From JAFGBN01 sp964394145 (GTDB taxonomy: Bacteria; Chloroflexota; Dehalococcoidia; GIF9; AB-539-J10): a stretch of 6,666 nt of DNA. Under the pieces are notes generated by a model. It did not search any database. It saw only the letters and a program-made list of their open reading frames with translations, and had not been told where the DNA came from. Below are positions 1-4,649 of this stretch, in pieces. The first letter of the stretch is position 1. Every line of letters begins with the position of its first letter. The translations under genes and the position numbers were made by a program. The stretch lies in NCBI GenBank assembly GCA_964394145.1, contig CAYMVL010000031.1, positions 1 through 6,666 on the forward strand, given 5' to 3'.

Positions 1-228
1 CCACCCTTTCTTCAGTTCCTGTGGGCTAAATGCTTCGTGTTCGTTGAGCGTTGGTTTGGAGACAGTGCCACTTAGAATCTGTACCTTGCACGAGTGGCAT
101 ATTCCCTCACCTCCACACATGGTGTTGATGCCCACGCCTAGCCGGCGTGCACAAGCCAGAAGAGATTCATTCTTTTCGCATTGTCCTCTTCGACCTACCG
201 GCTCAAACTCAATGGTTACAACAGCCAT
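1..228 (-). CDS. RACE-type corrinoid reductive activator (DUF4445/ASKHA family), N-terminal [2Fe-2S] domain only, partial
   Basis: The gene starts at the ATG at 228-226 and runs off the left edge, leaving 76 codons. The fragment has a plant-type ferredoxin cysteine pattern, C38-x5-C44-x2-C47, in the stretch CGGEGICHSCKV. It is followed by an acidic, LS-like segment ending ELKKGW. That layout matches the N-terminus of RACE proteins, in which the fourth cysteine ligand follows shortly after, here beyond the edge. RACE proteins use this cluster plus a C-terminal ATP-binding ASKHA domain to drive the uphill reduction of inactive Co(II) corrinoid to Co(I). The start codon lies 7 bp after the stop of the preceding gene, and a GTGAGAAG-like ribosome site overlaps that stop, so translation is probably coupled. 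A simple ferredoxin is possible, because the ASKHA part is not visible. The corrinoid operon makes RACE much more likely. Confidence 0.82.
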   Translation of the reverse strand, partial: MAVVTIEFEPVGRRGQCEKNESLLACARRLGVGINTMCGGEGICHSCKVQILSGTVSKPTLNEHEAFSPQELKKGW

Positions 229-235
229 TGTCTTC

Positions 236-925
236 TCACTCTATCACCTTATAGGGGCAACTCTCCCTGAGGCTGCAGCGGGCACAAACTTCGGCTTGCG
301 TCCACCTTATCATTTGTGGTCCTATCCCTATGACCATGGAAGTCGATTTGCGCGGGACCAGCACCCCTGAACCGGTCAGGCTCACCCCGATTTCACCTGC
401 ACTGACCAATCCCAACAGGTTCCACTGCTCGGTCAGTGGGAAACCCGGCATACCCGGGTTGACCGGGCCGCTTATCTCATAGCCTCGAGATGAGACCTCA
501 GTGGCGATAAGCGTGACGACTTCCGAAACCAGCTTATCCACTGCGGCGCTACCAATACCGTCCAGAGTCACTGCCTGTAGAGCCGCACCCTGTTGGCTAT
601 ACTCCGCTACCTGTTTTTCTAATTTCGACCCGATAGTCGTAACAACGACGCCAAGCCCCTCTGCCTGCGGGAAAACTGCCGGTAACAACGCACCGTGCAG
701 CGTTTTGTTACTACCCAGCGAAATCTGGTCATTATTCATACTACCTATTTTATAGTATTTGTAAGCTGCTGCTGGCTCCAGCAAGCGAGACTGTTCAAGA
801 CTCGTAAGCAATTCACGAATCAAAAGGTTAATACGAGGCCTGAGTTCAGTTCCTCTCCTGAATCCCTGCCGTCGCAGTACGTCAGTGGTCTTCAGACTCA
901 GGCGAATATTATGGATTACAGGCAT
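236..925 (-). CDS. Stand-alone MetH-activation-domain-like protein (corrinoid reactivation)
   Basis: This 229-residue protein resembles the AdoMet-binding activation domain of cobalamin-dependent methionine synthase, without the rest of MetH. The N-terminus (VLRRQGF at 16-22, then LLEPAAAYKYYKI at 48-60) and the middle (LDGIGSAAVD at 121-130) fit stand-alone members of the family. The core at 154-202 has PG..GFPLTEQ, then GVSLTGS and VPRKSTS, corresponding to the PGYP...LTES region of MetH. A C-terminal cysteine group, C214-x2-C217-x5-C223 followed by PYK, is visible. In MetH this domain supports reductive methylation of Co(II) using AdoMet. Here it probably acts on the corrinoid protein of the same operon. 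The gene begins 47 bp after the methyltransferase gene, behind an AGGTAAGG ribosome site. Two expected AdoMet-pocket residues appear changed (R to P, and LTES to LTGS), so AdoMet use is uncertain. Confidence 0.82.
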   Translation of the reverse strand: MPVIHNIRLSLKTTDVLRRQGFRRGTELRPRINLLIRELLTSLEQSRLLEPAAAYKYYKIGSMNNDQISLGSNKTLHGALLPAVFPQAEGLGVVVTTIGSKLEKQVAEYSQQGAALQAVTLDGIGSAAVDKLVSEVVTLIATEVSSRGYEISGPVNPGMPGFPLTEQWNLLGLVSAGEIGVSLTGSGVLVPRKSTSMVIGIGPQMIRWTQAEVCARCSLRESCPYKVIE

Positions 926-973
926 AGCGCAGCCTTACCTGAACCCGTAGGCCACACACAGCCGTTCTTACAT

Positions 974-2326
974 CTATTTGTATTTACCGTACTCTCTAGC
1001 GGCGTCAACCATTGCGTGGACATTTTCTGTCTTTGCCTGGTCAAAGAAAGCCCCGTTGCTCACAATAAAACCACCGCCCTTGGCGCAGCTATTAATAAGC
1101 TTCTTGACATAATCCTTTACCTGCTGCACGGTGCCTACGGCTAACAAATCGGAGGGCACGTTGCCGAACATACAGCCAACCTTGCCGAGTGTTCTCTTAG
1201 CTTTGGATATGTCGCTCTGGTCAACCATCCACAACGTCTTACCCTTCGGCAAGTCCTCGAGAACCTCCAGACGCGTGGTCCAATGTCCTTCGAGCGCTGG
1301 TTGTGGTACAGCTCCTTCAGCAATGAGGCCCATCATAACCTTCCTAAAGGTGGGCCAGTAGAACTTCTTGAACTGCTCGTCGGATAAGAAGCCATCGGCC
1401 CCTTTATGTAACGGCATGAATACTAGCGGATTTCCGGCTGTCTGGGCTGCGCTTACCCCCATCTTAATCATTAGCGGGGTCAATCTGTCCATGGCTTCCA
1501 GCAGCTTATCCGGCTGGCGGTACATATCCAGCATTATCCCCCTGGTACCCCTGAGGGTATCGCCAATTACATCAAAGGGCGCTTTCGTGAACCCGCTCGT
1601 TATGATTGGGAACCCGGCTGCTTTTATGTCGGCATCCCAGGCAGCCATGGCTCCTCCCCATTTCAAGGCTTCTGCGCCAGCCTCGAAAAAAGCCTTATAG
1701 GCGGCCTGAACCGGCGGCAGACCAAACGGTATAAAATTAACGGCGACTCCGTATATCTCCAGTATGCTGGTAAGAGTGGGGAGCATCTTGAAACCTTCTA
1801 ATGCGCCAAACACGCGCGGCAGATAGATTCTGCTGAAGAAACTAGTTGGGTCGTCGATCAAGGCGTCATATTCATTCGCCTTCATGTATTCGCCCTCATT
1901 AGCCTGGTACGATGCGTCAGGGGAAACGCCATGTCCGGGCCAAGAATATAACTTGTAATCCAGAATCTCGAGAGCTCTGCCCGATCCGGGTACGTACGCG
2001 GCAAGATGCCCATCAGGCTCAAAATCCAGGACAAATTTCTTGAATGCCATGCAGCATTTGTCGTAGTCATACATCGACTCTTGCGGGGTGACTCCTGCGT
2101 AATAAACGGGGAAGAAGCTAGGAGTGACAAAAAAGGGTACCCTGTCCGGCAATTTCTTCATTTGAATGGCGTCTTTTATAATGGTCACCCTATACTTATA
2201 TGCCTTCTCAGCCTCCGGGCTCTGGAATTTAAGGTCGTTTCCCTGCGCGTCTTTAGGAGACATCCACTTATCAAACAGCGCCTCCTGCTTTTCATCCGAT
2301 GACATCTCTGCCCATGCTTTTTCCAT
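974..2326 (-). CDS. Uroporphyrinogen decarboxylase (URO-D) superfamily methyltransferase
   Basis: The protein has 450 residues, longer than typical HemE or MtaA (about 340-350). The extra length is mainly an N-terminal extension of about 60 residues and an insertion around 125-165. The C-terminal half has the superfamily layout: LHKGADGFLSDEQFKKFYWP (307-326), EGHWTTRLEVLEDLP (346-360), GNVPSDLLAVGT (388-399) and GGFIVSNGAF (417-427). MtaA/CmuA relatives move methyl groups to or from a corrinoid protein and use a zinc site, HxC plus a distal Cys. Here the HxC position reads E346-G-H348 and the distal Cys position is not Cys; C385 and C414 are the nearest alternatives. A corrinoid protein gene lies 33 bp upstream and two activator genes follow, which supports methyl transfer rather than haem synthesis. 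The start at 2326 has a strong AGGAGG site. Whether it loads or unloads the corrinoid, and the substrate, cannot be told. Confidence 0.83.
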   Translation of the reverse strand: MEKAWAEMSSDEKQEALFDKWMSPKDAQGNDLKFQSPEAEKAYKYRVTIIKDAIQMKKLPDRVPFFVTPSFFPVYYAGVTPQESMYDYDKCCMAFKKFVLDFEPDGHLAAYVPGSGRALEILDYKLYSWPGHGVSPDASYQANEGEYMKANEYDALIDDPTSFFSRIYLPRVFGALEGFKMLPTLTSILEIYGVAVNFIPFGLPPVQAAYKAFFEAGAEALKWGGAMAAWDADIKAAGFPIITSGFTKAPFDVIGDTLRGTRGIMLDMYRQPDKLLEAMDRLTPLMIKMGVSAAQTAGNPLVFMPLHKGADGFLSDEQFKKFYWPTFRKVMMGLIAEGAVPQPALEGHWTTRLEVLEDLPKGKTLWMVDQSDISKAKRTLGKVGCMFGNVPSDLLAVGTVQQVKDYVKKLINSCAKGGGFIVSNGAFFDQAKTENVHAMVDAAREYGKYK

Positions 2327-2359
2327 TTCATTACCTCCTATCCATTTTGCTGATGGCTA

Positions 2360-2992
2360 TTATTTAGCACCGACCCATTTCTTGGCCAGCGCAACCCCTG
2401 CCATAGCATCCTTGCCGTACGCATCGGCACCCGTATAGTTTTTTATCTCATCACTCATCTGGCCACCGCCTATCATGATTTTGACCTTATCCCTTAGACC
2501 AGCAGATTTTATGGCCTCCACAATTGCTTTCATAGAATCAAAAGACAAGGTCAAGAACCCACTTAGGCCAACAATGGGGACGTTACCTTCCTTTATCTTG
2601 TCAATAAACTTCTGTGCTGAGACATCCACGCCCAGGTCATAGACCTCGAAGCCATTGACATCAAGCATGAAAGCCACGATGTCCTTGCCGATATCATGTA
2701 TATCACCAGCAACTGTGCCTATAATGACCTTGCCCAGCTTCTTGGTCTCTGCGGTCTTAGTCAGCTTGGGCTTGACCAGCTCCGTTACTTCCTTCAGTAT
2801 CTCGCCTGAGTAGACCAGGTCAGGTATGAAATACTCGCTGCTGGCAAAGCGGTCTCCCACAATTGCCATGGCTTTTCTGGCATCCTCCAGAATCTTAAGC
2901 GGGTCTTCGCCCGTGCCCAGCCTGTCTTTCACAACCTTGAGAGTCTCTTCTTCCTTCAAATCGGCTAGCAGCTTAACCAGGTCTTTGGCCAT
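2360..2992 (-). CDS. Corrinoid-binding methyl-carrier protein (MtaC/MtbC/MttC-like)
   Basis: The protein has 210 residues, the usual length for small corrinoid proteins of methyltransferase systems. Residues 1-85 form the helical cap domain, with GEDPLKILEDARKAM (28-42) and FIPDLVYSGEILKE (55-68). Residues 88-210 are the Rossmann-like B12 domain: D97-x-H99-xx-G102 (DIHDIG), whose His99 should be the lower cobalt ligand, then the GLSGFLT loop (142-148) and GGG (175-177) for the nucleotide tail. It carries the methyl group as methyl-Co(III) between partner methyltransferases in the cytoplasm. It is the first gene of a minus-strand operon, behind a GGAGG ribosome site and an extended -10 promoter. 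The family assignment is secure. The substrate class (methanol, methylamine, aryl methyl ether or other) cannot be inferred from the carrier alone. Confidence 0.95.
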   Translation of the reverse strand: MAKDLVKLLADLKEEETLKVVKDRLGTGEDPLKILEDARKAMAIVGDRFASSEYFIPDLVYSGEILKEVTELVKPKLTKTAETKKLGKVIIGTVAGDIHDIGKDIVAFMLDVNGFEVYDLGVDVSAQKFIDKIKEGNVPIVGLSGFLTLSFDSMKAIVEAIKSAGLRDKVKIMIGGGQMSDEIKNYTGADAYGKDAMAGVALAKKWVGAK

Positions 2993-3045
2993 GTTTCTTC
3001 GCCTCCTTCATTCATAATGCGATTCTATAGTCCGCCGGCATTGCC

Positions 3046-3089
3046 ATTATACGGCAGCCCATTATAGCACTGCGATGGAAGATTTTCTA
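3046..3089 (-). promoter_or_regulatory. Promoter of the corrinoid operon (extended -10)
   Basis: Read on the minus strand, TAGAAA (plus positions 3089-3084, 4 of 6 to TTGACA) lies 17 bp from a perfect TATAAT (3066-3061). That -10 is preceded by TGC, giving an extended -10 element. Transcription would begin near 3054, leaving about 60 nt of leader before the ATG at 2992. A second perfect TATAAT lies 15 bp further downstream (3051-3046) without a good -35. The octamer CCATTATA is thus directly repeated at 3044-3051 and 3059-3066 on the plus strand. Confidence 0.6.
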
Positions 3090-3093
3090 TACA

Positions 3094-3124
3094 TTGACAG
3101 CAGGTCCTTCATTTATGATACAAT
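3094..3124 (+). promoter_or_regulatory. Promoter of the C_GCAxxG_C_C gene (TTGACA, extended -10)
   Basis: A perfect TTGACA (3094-3099) is followed after 19 bp by TACAAT (3119-3124), which is preceded by TGA to give an extended -10. TATGAT (3114-3119) overlaps but leaves only a 14-bp spacer. Transcription would start near 3131, about 32 nt upstream of the ATG. The -35 is separated by only 4 bp from the -35 of the oppositely directed corrinoid-operon promoter, so one bound regulator could affect both. Confidence 0.6.
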
Positions 3125-3162
3125 ATGGTGAGTCCTAAAGGAGAAACAGAAAAGGGATAATT

Positions 3163-3732
3163 ATGATGAAGCTCACCAAGACCAGGGAAGAAATCATCAA
3201 GAGGTCGAATGAACTGGCTATACAATATGAGGCAAAATACAAAGGCTGCGGCCAGTGTACATTCTTGGCGATAATTGACGCCCTGAGGTGGGGCGGCCTG
3301 GAAATCATTCCCAGAGATGTGGAAGATAGGCTTTTTTCAGGGATTTGTCTTCTGACCGGGGGTGTCGGCTTAAGCGGAGATGGCACTTGTGGAGCCATAG
3401 CCAGTGGTGTTCTGGCAATAGGCCTGGCTCTGGGGCTGCAACGAGAGAGCATGGACGAGAGGCTTTTTCGCGGGAGTTGCGCTACGGTTCGGAATGCTTT
3501 TCTGAACAAGTATTACCAGAAATATAATTCGCTGCTCTGTAAGGATATCCAGCGAAAGGTCTTCGGCAAAGCATGGGACTTAACGCGGGATGACATGGGG
3601 GCAGAATTTCTGGGAATCACAAAGGGTTGCGCTATTATGGAAGGTGCTATGTGGGCCACCGAAGTCATCCTGGATGAATTTGGAAAAGGGAATGTAGGAG
3701 GTTATGTAGGCAGCCCGCAAGGCAAAGCTTGA
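3163..3732 (+). CDS. C_GCAxxG_C_C family cysteine-rich protein (putative redox-active)
   Basis: This 189-residue protein contains the conserved layout of the C_GCAxxG_C_C family: GCGQC (28-32), a glycine-rich segment LTGGVGLSGDGTCGAIASG (64-82) with C76, then C126 in a YNSLLC context and C156 in KGCAIMEGAMWATEVI. Further cysteines are at 62 and 106. The family is widespread in anaerobes and is suspected to bind a metal or act in redox chemistry, but no member's reaction is assigned here. There is no signal peptide; the hydrophobic stretch near 79-92 belongs to the conserved core. The first motif deviates from the common NCAQA form. AAAGGG at 3151-3156 lies 6 nt before the chosen ATG; a second ATG follows immediately, so the start may be one codon later. 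It is divergent from the corrinoid operon and precedes an SDR gene on the same strand. Confidence 0.85.
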   Translation: MMKLTKTREEIIKRSNELAIQYEAKYKGCGQCTFLAIIDALRWGGLEIIPRDVEDRLFSGICLLTGGVGLSGDGTCGAIASGVLAIGLALGLQRESMDERLFRGSCATVRNAFLNKYYQKYNSLLCKDIQRKVFGKAWDLTRDDMGAEFLGITKGCAIMEGAMWATEVILDEFGKGNVGGYVGSPQGKA

Positions 3733-3758
3733 GTTTTGCAGCTTTCACACTATAGAAT
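3729..3758 (+). promoter_or_regulatory. Possible internal promoter for the SDR gene
   Basis: TTGAGT (3729-3734, overlapping the TGA stop of the preceding gene) lies 18 bp from TAGAAT (3753-3758, 5 of 6 to consensus). Transcription would begin near 3765, about 40 nt upstream of the SDR start at 3806. The match is moderate, and read-through from the promoter at 3094-3124 is equally possible. Confidence 0.35.
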
Positions 3759-3793
3759 ATCGTCGATTGCAAAGCTTCCTGGTGGAACGTCAG

Positions 3794-3802
3794 AAGGAGG
3801 GA
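3794..3802 (+). promoter_or_regulatory. Ribosome binding site that fixes the SDR start at 3806
   Basis: AAGGAGGGA lies a few bases before the ATG at 3806. An in-frame ATG at 3767 has no comparable site and would add 13 residues not typical of the family. The Rossmann strand begins at residue 8 from the 3806 start, as expected for SDRs. Confidence 0.85.
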
Positions 3803-3805
3803 GAA

Positions 3806-4573
3806 ATGTCAGGAGTATTGAAGGACAAAGTAGCCATCATAACCGGCTCTAGCCGTGGTTTCGGAAAAGTCTTTGCGCTGAGGTTTGCCCAGGAAGGGGC
3901 CAAGCTACTATTGACCACTACCAGCCTGGAAAGGGCTCGGGGCACGGTCGAAGAAGTAAAGGCTAAGGGTGGGGAAGTGGCAATCGTAGAGGCTGATATC
4001 TCGCGCGAAGATGACGGTAAAAAGATAGCGGATAAGGTTATGCAGCAGTACGGTAGGGTTGACGTCCTCGTCAATAACGCGGCTATATGGTATGGACTTA
4101 ATGCCAAGCCCTGGGATGTCTGGACTGTGAAGGAATGGGACCAGATGTTTACCGTCAATGTGCGGGGAAACTGGCTGGTCTGTAAGGCAATCGCTCCCCT
4201 GATGACAAAGCAAAAGAAAGGTAAGATCATCAATATTGCCTCTGACGTCTTTAAGGTCCCGGACTCTCAGTGGTTCTTGCCCTATGCCTTAACCAAATCA
4301 GCGATTTACACAATGACTCAGGCACTAGCTGCTGCCTTAGGTCCGTCTGGTATTAATGTCAATGCTGTCGCCCCTGGATATACGGCTACAGAAGCCAGTT
4401 TGGGTCAACAGGGCAGTGAAAAGCTATTCGAAAGTGTCGTGGCCGCTCAAATGATAAAGAGGCGCGAAGAGCCTCAAGACGTAGCTGGGGCTGTGGTCTT
4501 CTTAGCCTCAGCAGAATCGGATTTAATTACGGGCCAGACTATCATGGTGGATGGCGGACACGTGATGCTATAG
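3806..4573 (+). CDS. Short-chain dehydrogenase/reductase (classical SDR, FabG-like)
   Basis: From the ATG at 3806 the product has 255 residues, the standard length for a classical SDR. Visible motifs are TGSSRGFG (13-20, cofactor loop), D64 in EADI, NNAA (90-93), N118 in NVRG, S146 in INIAS, Y160-xxx-K164 (YALTK), and the C-terminal ITGQTIMVDGG. These give an intact N-S-Y-K catalytic set. Arg17 in the glycine loop and TTTS rather than an acidic residue after the second strand favour NADP(H) over NAD(H), by inference. The enzyme should interconvert an alcohol and a ketone or aldehyde in the cytoplasm. The 3-oxoacyl-ACP reductase label is only one option; no fatty-acid genes are nearby. It lies 73 bp after the C_GCAxxG_C_C gene and converges on the AOR gene. 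Confidence 0.93.
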   Translation: MSGVLKDKVAIITGSSRGFGKVFALRFAQEGAKLLLTTTSLERARGTVEEVKAKGGEVAIVEADISREDDGKKIADKVMQQYGRVDVLVNNAAIWYGLNAKPWDVWTVKEWDQMFTVNVRGNWLVCKAIAPLMTKQKKGKIINIASDVFKVPDSQWFLPYALTKSAIYTMTQALAAALGPSGINVNAVAPGYTATEASLGQQGSEKLFESVVAAQMIKRREEPQDVAGAVVFLASAESDLITGQTIMVDGGHVML

Positions 4574-4584
4574 GCAGCACAAGA

Positions 4585-4610
4585 CTTGGTCTGTTCTAAT
4601 TCAGGCCAAG
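4585..4610. terminator. Candidate bidirectional terminator hairpin between SDR and AOR genes
   Basis: CTTGGTCTG (4585-4593) pairs with CAGGCCAAG (4602-4610): nine pairs including one G-U wobble on the plus-strand RNA, with the 8-nt loop TTCTAATT. There is no T-run after the stem on the plus strand. On the minus strand the stem is followed by TCTTGT, mildly T-rich, so it could end the AOR transcript. The position between converging genes supports the role; the missing T-tract weakens it. Confidence 0.4.
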
Positions 4611-4637
4611 GGATATTGCCAGTCTAGAGCCATGTCC
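4611..4637. other. Second intergenic hairpin adjoining the first
   Basis: GGATATTGC (4611-4619) can pair with GCCATGTCC (4629-4637), giving eight pairs with one wobble and one mismatch, and a 9-nt loop. It abuts the hairpin at 4585-4610 with no spacer, and both lie inside the 11-bp outer repeat. On its own it is weak; in the nested arrangement it may be part of one folded element. Confidence 0.35.
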
Positions 4638-4649
4638 AACCTATAGCAT

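Noticed and set aside
44..1144. Open frames on the plus strand opposite the activator genes (44-370, 501-755, 695-1144)
   Set aside because: They lie antisense to well-supported genes, overlap one another, lack ribosome sites, and their translations show no recognisable domain.
974..2326. HemE, uroporphyrinogen decarboxylase of haem synthesis
   Set aside because: The protein is about 100 residues longer than HemE and sits in a corrinoid methyltransferase operon with no tetrapyrrole genes.
3135..3509. Minus-strand open frame with a hydrophobic C-terminal end opposite the C_GCAxxG_C_C gene
   Set aside because: It is antisense to a gene with conserved cysteine motifs, and its hydrophobic end is the complement of the A-rich leader and N-terminus.
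3767..3805. Upstream ATG at 3767 as the SDR start
   Set aside because: It has no ribosome site and adds 13 residues not found in the family; the ATG at 3806 has a strong AAGGAGGGA site.
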